Below, one piece after another: positions 17,047 to 24,791 of a DNA stretch of 26,820 bases. This DNA is from Lysobacterales bacterium (lineage in GTDB: Bacteria; Pseudomonadota; Gammaproteobacteria; Xanthomonadales; SZUA-36). Numbering within the stretch: the stretch's first letter is position 1; each line of letters begins with the position of its first letter. The translations under genes were made by a program, and so were the position numbers. The stretch is taken from the NCBI GenBank assembly GCA_021648045.1, contig JAKITM010000027.1, positions 1-26,820 on the forward strand. Reading direction: 5' to 3'. The notes below the pieces were generated by a model that searched no databases, had not been told where the DNA came from, and saw only the letters and a program-made list of their open reading frames with translations.

Positions 17047-19281
17047 ATGAAATCATACTACCGATTATTTGGCTTACTCTGTATTTTAGCCTTCGCACCG
17101 GCAAGCCTAATTGCCGAGCCGCAATATGTTGGTGAGCAAGCCTGCAAAGACTGCCACATTTCAGAGCACCAGCAATGGCAAGGCTCACATCACGATTTGG
17201 CCATGCAGGTAGCGAGTGAAACATCAGTTCTTGGTGATTTTAATAACACAAGTTTTAGTCAGTTCGGGGTCACCAGCCGTTTTTATAAAGATGGAAATCG
17301 GTTTATGGTCAACACCGAGGGCGCCGATGGAAAGTTGCAGAATTATGAAATCAGCTATGTGTTTGGGGTTTATCCATTACAGCAATATATGGTGAAATTC
17401 CCGCAAGGGAAAATTCAGGTGTTGGGGATTGCCTGGGACAGTCGTGAAACATTAAAAGGTGGGCAACGCTGGTTCAGCCTTTATCCTAATGAAAGCATAC
17501 CTGCCGGAGATGTACTTCATTGGACCGGGCCAAACTTGAACTGGAACTATATGTGTGCTGATTGCCATAGCACTAATTTGAAAAAAAATTACAACGCCGA
17601 AAGCCGCAGTTATAACACCCAATGGAGTGAAATTAATGTCTCTTGCGAAGCCTGCCACGGACCTGCATCTGATCACATAGCCTGGTCTAAATTACCCGCA
17701 GATAAAAAGCCGCTGGATAATGGTCTTGTCGTTCATCTTACAAAAGCCGGCAGTAATCAATGGCGCATCAATCCAAAAACACGCAAGCCAGAGCTCGCCA
17801 ACGGTAGCAACGCCAATCAGGAAGAAATTCAGGTTTGTGCCAAATGTCACTCGCGCCGCGCGCAGTTGGATGATGACTTCACCCCAGGAGATAACTTCAG
17901 GGATCATTATTTACCGGCATTATTAACCGAGGGACTCTACCACCCCGACGGTAAAATAAATGACGAGGTCTTTGTTTACGCCTCATTCCTGCAAAGCCGC
18001 ATGTATGCTGCTGGAGTGACCTGTAGCGATTGCCACAACCCGCATACATTAGATCGTAAAGCCGAGGGCGATGCCATCTGCCAGCAATGCCACCTCCCCA
18101 CTAATTATGCCAGCCCGAAACATCATTTCCATCAACAAAATTCTACCGGAGCAAGCTGTATCAGCTGTCATATGCCAGCCAAAACCTATATGGGTGTGGA
18201 TGAAAGAAATGACCATAGCTTCCGCATCCCCCGCCCTGATATCGGCGAACAACTAAAAATACCGGATGCCTGCAGCAATTGCCACCAAGACAAAACCGCA
18301 GGCTGGGCAGCTACCGCAATGCAAAAGTGGTATGGCCCTAGCGACACGGGCTACCAGCAATTTGGCCCCGCACTAAAGGCGCTTCAACAACAAGATGTGA
18401 ATGCTCTGCAGCTAACTTATGCCGTGCTTATGGGAGAAAACCCGCAGATCGCTAAAGCCACAGTTATTAGCCACCTCGGCGCATTCCCATCCCGACAAAC
18501 CTTATTAACCAGCACACAAATGCTGCGTTCCAGTGATGCCGATACCCGCAGACAGGCTGTAATTGCGCTAGCAGGCTTCCCGCTGCAACACACTATCCGG
18601 GAAATTTTTGCCAGCTTAGAGGACCCAGTTAAAATAGTGCGTATCGAAGCGGCCCGGGTATTGGCTGCAATCCCGCGTGGTTCGCTAGAACCAGAGCAAA
18701 AACTTTTACTCGATAAGGTCACTGAGCAATACCGCCAAACTCTGTTATTTGCTGCCGACAGGCCGGAGGCACAGCTGGCACTTGCGCAATTGTATGCTCA
18801 ATTGGGGCAAAACGAAAAAGCTGAAGCTGCCTTTAAAAGGGCCCTTCAGTTACAACCGCAGTATGTTCCCGCTTATATTAATTATGCTAATTTTCTTCAG
18901 GGGAGTAATGAGGCGGCTGCGTTTAGCCTCTTACAGGATGGCTTGAAAATCCGAAAAGATGCTGCGTTGTATCATGCACTCGGTCTCTGGTATGTGCGCC
19001 AAGGCGAACTCGACAAAGGTATTGAGGCCTTAAAAACTGCGGCTCAATTACAGCCCGAATCCGCTAATTTTCAATATGTCTACGCCGTTGCCATTAGTGA
19101 AAAACAACCGCAACAAGCCATCAAAATACTTAAAACCGCGTTGAAAAGCAATAGTGGTAACCCGCAGATACTGATGGCACTGGCAAGCTATTACCAACAA
19201 CTCGGTGATGGTGATAAAGCCAAGGTATATCGTCAAAAGGCAGAAGCTGTGATGCAAGTTCAGCCAGGGATACTCCGATAG
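17047..19281 (+). CDS. Octahaem c-type cytochrome with C-terminal TPR domain
   Basis: A 744-residue protein with a signal peptide (M-K-S-Y-Y-R-L-F, hydrophobic to about residue 22) and eight C-x-x-C-H haem-binding motifs beginning at residues 33, 170, 200, 264, 326, 345, 371 and 409. The spacing (one N-terminal haem, then seven within 170-413) fits the cytochrome c554/multihaem 'cytochrome c and TPR' proteins of proteobacteria. Residues 450-560 look like HEAT-type helices and residues 570-735 contain about four TPR repeats (A-L-A-Q-L-Y-A-Q-L-G-Q-N-E-K-A-E-A-A-F form). Presumably periplasmic electron transfer, with the helical tail docking a partner; the partner and reaction are unknown. ATG with no clear Shine-Dalgarno. 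Confidence 0.9.
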   Translation: MKSYYRLFGLLCILAFAPASLIAEPQYVGEQACKDCHISEHQQWQGSHHDLAMQVASETSVLGDFNNTSFSQFGVTSRFYKDGNRFMVNTEGADGKLQNYEISYVFGVYPLQQYMVKFPQGKIQVLGIAWDSRETLKGGQRWFSLYPNESIPAGDVLHWTGPNLNWNYMCADCHSTNLKKNYNAESRSYNTQWSEINVSCEACHGPASDHIAWSKLPADKKPLDNGLVVHLTKAGSNQWRINPKTRKPELANGSNANQEEIQVCAKCHSRRAQLDDDFTPGDNFRDHYLPALLTEGLYHPDGKINDEVFVYASFLQSRMYAAGVTCSDCHNPHTLDRKAEGDAICQQCHLPTNYASPKHHFHQQNSTGASCISCHMPAKTYMGVDERNDHSFRIPRPDIGEQLKIPDACSNCHQDKTAGWAATAMQKWYGPSDTGYQQFGPALKALQQQDVNALQLTYAVLMGENPQIAKATVISHLGAFPSRQTLLTSTQMLRSSDADTRRQAVIALAGFPLQHTIREIFASLEDPVKIVRIEAARVLAAIPRGSLEPEQKLLLDKVTEQYRQTLLFAADRPEAQLALAQLYAQLGQNEKAEAAFKRALQLQPQYVPAYINYANFLQGSNEAAAFSLLQDGLKIRKDAALYHALGLWYVRQGELDKGIEALKTAAQLQPESANFQYVYAVAISEKQPQQAIKILKTALKSNSGNPQILMALASYYQQLGDGDKAKVYRQKAEAVMQVQPGILR

Positions 19282-19355
19282 CCCGGCTAGCTACTATGTA
19301 AGCATGTGGTCGAGCCTCCCGGACTTAGATCAGCATCATTACCGGAATGAATTGA

Positions 19356-19364
19356 GGGGGGGGG
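19356..19364. repeat. Run of nine G
   Basis: A nine-base G homopolymer in the short gap between the convergent cytochrome and FG-GAP genes. Such runs are slip-prone, but it is intergenic and near no start site, so no phase-variation role is suggested. The rest of 19282-19401 holds nothing recognisable. Confidence 0.5.
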
Positions 19365-19401
19365 ATTCCGACCCTAATTTCCCACCAGTTCCCCCAGCCT
19401 G

Positions 19402-21060
19402 TTAATTAGATTCAAAACCATCGATAAAGATCTGCCCGATATTACTAACACTAAAAACATAGGCTGCCCCTGACAGTGGGGCTAAGTCATTCTCTTCATC
19501 ACCATTTATTTCAGTGGTATTACTGTCTTCGTTTAAGGCGCCGATGAGCAGAGTGCTTGCTGAGGCTGCCACGGCTACACCGAATTTATCCCCCTCGCCG
19601 GTATTTGAAGCTTTTATATAGGCTAGTGGCTGCCATACTCCCGCTTCCCTGGTAAAACTGTAGGCGGCACCAGAACCATCTGCCAATTCGTTGTTGCCAC
19701 TCTGGTTGATACCTGTTGATTCACTATCTTCCAAGCGTGAGCCAACCAGCAGCAAATCACCTGAAACAGCTACAGAGAACCCGAACAAATCAGTGTTGCC
19801 TGTATTTGAAGCCTTCAAATAGGCTTGTTGCGTCCATGTAGTGTTGGTTCTGTTAAAAGCATAAGCAGCACCTGAGCTGAAGGCTGAATTGCTGGCTCCT
19901 GTACCGTTAACACCGGTGTCAGCGCTGTCTTCAAGGTATGCACCAACCGCTATAGTTTCCCCGGAAATTGCTACGGAAAACCCGAACCTATCACTGGAAT
20001 TTGTATTGAAGGCTTTAAGATAGGATTGTTGTTCCCAGCTACCTAGCGTACGAATAAACACATATGCTGCACCTGATAAAGACGCAAAATTGTTGTTCTG
20101 GTCGCCATTTATCTGAGTGGTGTTACTGCTCTCATTCTGGGCACCTACAACTATTGTGTCTGCTGAGATCGCTACTGCATAACCAAAGTAATCTATGGTT
20201 TCAGCGTTAGAAGCTTTAAGGTATGCTGATTGTGACCATGCGCCCCCGGTGCGGGTGAAAACATAAGCTGCGCCGGAGTCATCTGCTAAATTATCATCTG
20301 CATCACCATCAACAATAGTAGCTGAACTATCTTCAAGGTATGCACCAACTACCATAGTATCAGCAGAAATCGATACGGATTTTCCAAAGCGATCGTTAAA
20401 CTCGGTATTTGATGCCTTGATATACGCTTGTTGTGTCCATATACCTGCAGTTCTGGTGAATACATAAACAGCCCCGGAACTGCTTGCTTCATTGTTGTCC
20501 TGATCGCCGAGATTTACCCCGGTACCATTCCCATCCTCATGTGGCGCACCAACGATAATGGTATCTCCTGATATTGCCACGGATAAACCAAACTCATCAC
20601 CAGCCCCGGTATTTGAGGCCTTTAGGTAAGCCTGCTGCTCCCAGCTATTACCACTACGAGAAAACACATACACTGTCCCAGAATTAGGGGCTGAATTGTC
20701 ACTACCATCACCGTTGTTTATACCAATAGTGCTGCTATCTTCCAACGATGCTCCAACAACCATGGTATCACCAGAAATCGCTACGGAAATACCAAACCAG
20801 TCATTGGGGCCGGTATTTGTTGCTTTTAAATAGGCCAGTTGTTGGATACCGGCATTCATGACTTGAAGTGACCTATTCTTATTTAGATTGGACACAGCTT
20901 TGTTAGTATTTAACTTAGCCCCGGGTGTTATGGATAACTGGGGGTCAGGTAAAGCTTGCCTCAATTGCGTGTGTAGCTGACTTGCGGAAATGCCAGTTGA
21001 GGTAAATAATATAACTGCCACACACCAACTCAATGCGCTCTTAGGAATAATTGCTGCCAT
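19402..21060 (-). CDS. Exported FG-GAP/integrin-alpha-like seven-repeat protein
   Basis: A 552-residue protein with a signal peptide (hydrophobic core at about 10-25, then A-S-Q-L), a spacer to residue 75, and seven tandem repeats of 64-70 residues. Each repeat has the pattern A-Y-L-K-A-S-N-T-G-x-x-D-x-F-G-x-S-V-A-I-S-G-D-T, V-V-G-A, E-D-S, a Gly/Asn/Asp-rich loop (N-G-D-x-x-x-N, possibly Ca2+-binding) and S-G-A-A-Y-V-F-x-R-T. Seven such units are expected to close a beta-propeller. The protein ends G-Q-I-F-I-D-G-F-E-S-N, nearly the same tail as the neighbouring exported protein. Likely surface or extracellular; ligand unknown. Codon repeats make it prone to length change. Confidence 0.88.
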   Translation of the reverse strand: MAAIIPKSALSWCVAVILFTSTGISASQLHTQLRQALPDPQLSITPGAKLNTNKAVSNLNKNRSLQVMNAGIQQLAYLKATNTGPNDWFGISVAISGDTMVVGASLEDSSTIGINNGDGSDNSAPNSGTVYVFSRSGNSWEQQAYLKASNTGAGDEFGLSVAISGDTIIVGAPHEDGNGTGVNLGDQDNNEASSSGAVYVFTRTAGIWTQQAYIKASNTEFNDRFGKSVSISADTMVVGAYLEDSSATIVDGDADDNLADDSGAAYVFTRTGGAWSQSAYLKASNAETIDYFGYAVAISADTIVVGAQNESSNTTQINGDQNNNFASLSGAAYVFIRTLGSWEQQSYLKAFNTNSSDRFGFSVAISGETIAVGAYLEDSADTGVNGTGASNSAFSSGAAYAFNRTNTTWTQQAYLKASNTGNTDLFGFSVAVSGDLLLVGSRLEDSESTGINQSGNNELADGSGAAYSFTREAGVWQPLAYIKASNTGEGDKFGVAVAASASTLLIGALNEDSNTTEINGDEENDLAPLSGAAYVFSVSNIGQIFIDGFESN

Positions 21061-21081
21061 CTTTTTTCTCTTTTTAGGTGA

Positions 21082-21115
21082 AATCCATTTCCCTTAGAGA
21101 AAAATACTAGCACAA
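21082..21115 (-). promoter_or_regulatory. Possible promoter of the FG-GAP protein gene
   Basis: On the minus strand TAGTAT preceded at 16-base spacing by TTAGTC, about 50 bases upstream of the ATG. The leader is AT-rich with AGAGAAAAAAG before the start codon. No other gene is evident in 21061-21326; a GTTTCA/TGAAAC hairpin lies at 21173-21186. Confidence 0.3.
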
Positions 21116-21326
21116 AAAAGAGATTGACTAACTGCCCGTTTATAATATTTAGCGCAATTAGCTGACTGGACTGTTTCACCTGAAACCCCAGGGTCGAAAG
21201 ATGTTTTTAGGGTGCCCGCTAATGCATCACGGTAAAAAAGCTACTGAAACAAGCGGCAGAGTTGTCTTTACAAAAGTTTTGTATTTCACATATGGCTCAA
21301 CCACATTAGTACTTTATAAATTTACA

Positions 21327-22166
21327 TTACTCAAACCCATTACTGAATATCGCACCTATGATGAACCCATCATAAAATTCTACATTGTCTATATATAAGA
21401 TTGTTTCTTCAGTAAAACCACTGTTTGCCCATCCTAGCAAGTAACCCTTCCGGTATCCCTGCGTACCGGGTACCCAATTGTTATTAAATGTAGTTGCTAA
21501 AAAAAGCTGCCCATTCTTATAAAGGCTAAACTCTGCAGGGGAAGAATCTGTAGATGCCTTGATATAAATAACAACCGACATCCATTTTCCCCTGTCACCT
21601 TCAAGTGTAATAAAGTTTGCGGCTGTGGTTACGCTAGAAGACATCCCGTTTGATGCCTGCGTTCTATAATCATTGCCAATACTAGAAGCATAAGTATTGT
21701 TACCAGTGGTAGAATTTCCATTGTCAAACTGGTTATACATGGTTGCTCCAACTTTTTCCAAATCTGAATAGGTATCAGTCCATAAGCGGAAAAATTTATT
21801 GTTAGCCCAGCCTTGTCCCGCGTTGTTTGCTCTATGCACATAATTTTCGGGTATATATAGATCAAACTTTATCGATAGTTCCTCATAATATCCACCTAAA
21901 TCAAATCTTGCCTCAGCCCAAGAGTCTTCACCCTCAGGAACTCCATTAAATCGGAATCTGGCGGAGTACACGCCACCCTTTGGCAATTCGTCTGAAATTC
22001 TTACGGAAGCAAAGTCACTCCACAAGCTTGTCTGCCCACTTTCAAAGTCATCACTAATAATCAGTGTTTGAGCTGGTAGGTTCATGATCCCCAAGAATAA
22101 ATAGAGAAATAGCGGACAGAATTGAATTAATTTATGCCGGTTGTTGCTACGCTGAATTATTTGCAT
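21327..22166 (-). CDS. Exported lectin-like (LamG/polysaccharide-lyase-type) protein
   Basis: A 279-residue protein with an N-terminal signal segment (residues about 14-32, ending N-L-P-A-Q). The mature part starts I-I-S-D-D-F-E-S-G and has the beta-sandwich character of concanavalin-like lectin/polysaccharide lyase domains (A-R-F-R-F-N-G, S-I-K-F-D-L-Y-I-P, W-M-S-V-V-I-Y-I-K, F-S-L-Y-K-N-G-Q-L, I-L-Y-I-D-N-V-E-F-Y-D). The enzymatic residues of a specific lyase family cannot be confirmed, so I leave the substrate open. It ends G-A-I-F-S-N-G-F-E, sharing its tail with the neighbouring propeller protein. Possibly acts on extracellular polysaccharide. Confidence 0.7.
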   Translation of the reverse strand: MQIIQRSNNRHKLIQFCPLFLYLFLGIMNLPAQTLIISDDFESGQTSLWSDFASVRISDELPKGGVYSARFRFNGVPEGEDSWAEARFDLGGYYEELSIKFDLYIPENYVHRANNAGQGWANNKFFRLWTDTYSDLEKVGATMYNQFDNGNSTTGNNTYASSIGNDYRTQASNGMSSSVTTAANFITLEGDRGKWMSVVIYIKASTDSSPAEFSLYKNGQLFLATTFNNNWVPGTQGYRKGYLLGWANSGFTEETILYIDNVEFYDGFIIGAIFSNGFE

Positions 22167-22259
22167 TGGAATTCCCAGTATTACCAGGCGAGACCTTCGA
22201 GACTTCTGTCACTACCCTTTGCTTCCAAATAATCAATCATATCAGATTAAAGTTTTCCT

Positions 22260-23460
22260 TTGTCCAGGTATATTGTTCTGGCAAAACAAAAGCAGACCGA
22301 TGGCTCTACGAGGCGTCATATTCAGTGGTTTTTTGATAATCTTTTGCCAGAAGAGGGTGCCAGAGAATTGCTCGCGCGCGATGTAAAAGTTGCCCCGGCC
22401 GATGCTTTTGGTTTACTGGAAGCCTGCGGAGCTGAGTCTGCGGGAGCAATCACATTATTACTACCGGACAGCCACTTACCTGCTGGTAGTGTTATGCCGC
22501 TATCTAGAGAAGAGCTCAGCCGCAGAATTTCTGCGCTTGTCCGATGTGCCCTTAAATGCGGATTCGGCAAAGCGAATGTCTCTTGCGGGTGCACAGCATA
22601 AAATGTTGCTGATAGCGCATAAGGGTGATTTCCTGGAACCCATTGGTCAAATGCCCTCTTCGCATATTTTAAAACCGAAACACTCAAAGCCACATCTTTA
22701 CTGGCAAACCGCAAGAAATGAATGGTTTGTAATGAACCTAGCTGCAAAGTTGGGTTTAAACGTACCAAAAACCACCGTCAGTTATGTCCCTGAACCGGTT
22801 TACATCATCGAACGATTTGATCGAACAGGCCGCTACCCTGATCAAAGCCGCTTGCATGTACTGGATGGTTGCCAGTTACTCGGTTTAAACCGGACGGATA
22901 AATATACTCAAAGCGATGTAACGCAATTAAACGCTTTCAGTAATATTTGTCGCAGCAAAGGCTTAGCCAAATTATCAATATTCAAATGGGCATTATTTAA
23001 TGCATTAGTGGGTAATGGCGATGCCCACCTGAAAAACCTGAGCTGTTTTTTAAGCCCAAATGGCTTCGAACTTCCCCCATTTTATGACCTGCTGTGTACA
23101 GCCATCTACAAGCAACCAGGGACTCATCTAAATGCTGAACTTTCTCAACCCATGGGCAATGCAAAAACGCTGACAGAATTAAGCTACCCTGACATTCTGG
23201 CGTTTGGGCGTAACTTGGGCTTAGCAGAAAAATTGTGTGAAAAAGAAATCAATAAAATGCTGGTGGATATTATTCCTGCTGCAAACGAATTGTATAAACA
23301 AGTGCAATCCAATAACGACGGGAAAAATATTACCGGTGAATTAAGAATGCTGCGTGAAATTATTGAGTTGGTGGTGAAAGAAATGGTGCGCGGAGTTCAA
23401 ACATCAATTTCATTGTGCTCTGACCCGAATGGCACTTACTTAAGAGTTAACCTATTGTAA
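22260..23460 (+). pseudogene. hipA-like kinase toxin gene, 5'-truncated and frameshifted
   Basis: HipA-type serine/threonine kinases phosphorylate a translation-related target and are normally neutralised by a HipB repressor encoded just upstream. The first frame (TTG at 22260) starts within the N-terminal subdomain: W-F-F-D-N-L-L-P-E-E-G, F-G-L-L-E-A-C-G, A-I-T-L-L-L-P, about 60-70 residues short of the usual N-terminus. Around 22515-22530 the homology moves to the next frame (E-F-L-R-L-S-D-V-P), which carries M-S-L-A-G-A-Q-H-K-M, the E-R-F-D-R region, N-G-D-A-H-L-K-N (catalytic loop) and F-Y-D-L-L. No hipB-like helix-turn-helix gene is upstream. The 3' 263 bases are repeated at 24792-25054. 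Confidence 0.85.
23155..23417 (+). repeat. hipA 3'-end direct repeat, copy 1
   Basis: Copy inside the hipA-like gene. It aligns without gaps to 24792-25054 (offset 1637 bases) with roughly a dozen differences. Both start at ggcaatgcaaaaacgct and end near cattgtg/taattgtg. Confidence 0.9.
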
Positions 23461-23486
23461 TTAAACAATTCATTAATTTAAAACTC

Positions 23487-23596
23487 TGTCATTCCCATGA
23501 AAATGGGGATCCAATAAAACTCAATTATGATTAAAAACATAGGAAAATCAGCCATCTAGTTCTAAATATTGGGTCCCTGCATTCGCGAGGATGACA
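23487..23596. mobile_element. 110-bp inverted-repeat miniature element
   Basis: 29-base ends TGTCATtCCC...GGGGATCCAAT (23487-23515) and ATTGGGTCCCTGC...ATGACA (23568-23596) are inverted copies (20 of 29 positions match). Each arm is itself a hairpin. The form matches common non-autonomous tgtcat-ccc elements of proteobacteria. No obvious target duplication was identified. Confidence 0.65.
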
Positions 23597-23614
23597 CTAT
23601 ACGGTGTTTTAAGC

Positions 23615-23690
23615 CTTAAATAAGTGCCATTCTGGCCTGACCCCGATTGATTCTTAAATAAGTGCCATTCTGGCCTGACCCCGATTGATT
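23615..23690. repeat. Perfect 38-bp tandem repeat
   Basis: Two identical 38-base units (23615-23652 and 23653-23690), each starting cttaaataagtgccattctg and ending gaccccgattgatt, followed by a partial third cgattgatt. Related fragments with tgtccccgat-gattgattcc occur at about 25108-25129. The gap 23461-23768 holds only this and the miniature element. Confidence 0.8.
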
Positions 23691-23768
23691 CGATTGATTC
23701 CCGCTGGATCTCTTCAAGGGTTTTCTACAGCCTCAACGACTGCATAACCGACGGTTTTTACGCCCTTG

Positions 23769-24065
23769 TTAGCGAACTACTCGCACCTTCCAATAGCCGG
23801 GTTTAAGTTTGTGATGAGCTATAGCTACAAACCAAAGAGTGTTTACTTCGACAGTATAAATTAATGAAAATGGAAATCGATGTAGAACAGATCTACGAAA
23901 GGGGACCTCCAGTTCAATACCAAGCATCGGTGTGCCTTCAAGTACTTGGGTCATTCGTTCAACTTCGTTTAGGAATTTTATTCCCAACCCTGAAACCTTT
24001 GTTTCGTAAAATTCAGCTGAAATCGCAAGCTCTTCGCTTGCTTTGGGATGAAATTCTATGATCAT
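23769..24065 (-). CDS. RelE/ParE-superfamily toxin
   Basis: A 98-residue protein beginning M-I-I-E-F-H-P-K-A-S-E-E-L with the RelE/ParE fold pattern: an N-terminal helical hairpin (A-I-S-A-E-F-Y-E-T-K... E-R-M-T-Q-V-L-E), then strand motifs R-R-S-V-L-H-R-F-P-F-S-L-I-Y and V-A-I-A-H-H-K-L-K-P-G-Y-W. This H-x-x-x-P-G-Y-W ending is typical of the ParE-like type II toxins paired with Unstab_antitox antitoxins. It overlaps its antitoxin gene by four bases (translational coupling). The stop codon lies inside a gttagcg sequence that resembles an attC core, as seen for integron-cassette genes. Whether the toxin attacks gyrase or mRNA cannot be told. Confidence 0.85.
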   Translation of the reverse strand: MIIEFHPKASEELAISAEFYETKVSGLGIKFLNEVERMTQVLEGTPMLGIELEVPFRRSVLHRFPFSLIYTVEVNTLWFVAIAHHKLKPGYWKVRVVR

Positions 24066-24301
24066 TTATTAAGTTTAGATCTCGCAGCTGCCAAAACTTG
24101 GACTATGGGAATTGCCTTTACTCTCCCAGACTTCAGCTCCGCATATCTTGTTTGTGCTTCTTGTAGCCACAGCTTCTCGACATCTACATCTGCATCAGCC
24201 TCAATATCGAGGTCTGATATAAGCGATTTTAATAACTCATTTTTACCATTAAAATCAAGCGCTAAGACTTCCTTCTGGATATCTTCTAGGGCTCTTGCCA
24301 T
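24062..24301 (-). CDS. Antitoxin, addiction module / Unstab_antitox (PF09720-type)
   Basis: A 79-residue acidic protein: A-L-x-x-I-Q-K-E-V-L-A-L, N-E-L-L-K-S-L-I-S-D-L, E-K-L-W-L-Q-E-A-Q-T-R-Y-A-E-L-K-S-G-R-V-K-A-I-P. This is the usual pattern of the small antitoxin upstream of ParE/RelE toxins: an N-terminal DNA-binding part and a C-terminal wrap segment. It sits upstream of the toxin on the minus strand, the usual antitoxin-first order, with GGAG 9 bases before the ATG. Confidence 0.85.
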   Translation of the reverse strand: MARALEDIQKEVLALDFNGKNELLKSLISDLDIEADADVDVEKLWLQEAQTRYAELKSGRVKAIPIVQVLAAARSKLNK

Positions 24302-24314
24302 TGTCGTTCTCCAA

Positions 24315-24337
24315 ATTATACCAATAGATAAATTATA
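24315..24337 (-). promoter_or_regulatory. Promoter region of the toxin-antitoxin operon
   Basis: On the minus strand two TATAAT boxes 17 bases apart (24332-24337 and 24315-24320), each within a ggTATAATTT-like direct repeat, lie shortly before the antitoxin start. The paired repeats fit an autoregulatory operator; no clear -35 was seen. Confidence 0.45.
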
Positions 24338-24360
24338 ACCTATTTCTCCTCTATTTCTTC

Positions 24361-24432
24361 GCTAACGACTTGGGTTGCCAATGGGAGTGAAGCTTAGCGA
24401 AACTCCCATTTCATGTTGGCCCACTTGTTATG
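24361..24432. repeat. attC-like imperfect palindrome next to the toxin-antitoxin genes
   Basis: CTAAC-GACTTGGG-ttGCCA... and ...TTGGC-cCACTTGTTA form an imperfect long stem with unpaired bases, and inside it ATGGGAGT/ACTCCCAT (24381-24388/24402-24409) pair perfectly around a 13-base loop. About 70 bases, bounded by AAC (24364-24366) and GTT (24427-24429), as in integron recombination sites. The core boxes fit RYYYAAC/GTTRRRY only partly. Confidence 0.45.
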
Positions 24433-24593
24433 TGACAGTGTGTCTATTGCCACCGGAATCCTTCTTTGTGCGCTGAACTGGGTCTCAGTTTAGTTCAATG
24501 TTTGAGCGTTTGCCATTCTTGCCGCTTAACGGCTTTTCCCGAAGACCACTGATACTGGAATAAAAGCTGCCCCGGTGGTTTTGGTTACGCTCT

Positions 24594-24782
24594 GGGATAG
24601 CCTTTACCGAGTGCTTGTCTACGGTATGCTTTCACATGAGGCTCCTCCAGACCCCGGCTCCTGTGTCGGGTAATACAGCTATTTTTCATAAAAACCAAGT
24701 AATTTTACCCGCACTATTGTCGGCAATGTGAGATTTTCTCTCGTGGCAAAAACGGGAATGCCTCTATCGAGTGCCTGTCCAC
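24594..24782. repeat. Imperfect 29-bp direct repeat pair
   Basis: gggatagcctttaccgagtg-type unit at 24594-24622 and gggaatgcctctatcgagtg-type unit at 24754-24782 match at 23 of 29 positions. The second copy ends 9 bases before the hipA repeat begins. Nothing else recognisable is seen in 24433-24791; the stretch has no credible gene. Confidence 0.4.
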
Positions 24783-24791
24783 TGGATCCCA

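Noticed and set aside
19356..19364. Phase-variable G tract
   Set aside because: It lies between two convergent genes and near no promoter or coding start.
22322..22768. Minus-strand frame over the hipA-like gene
   Set aside because: Antisense to homologous HipA sequence; no recognisable domain.
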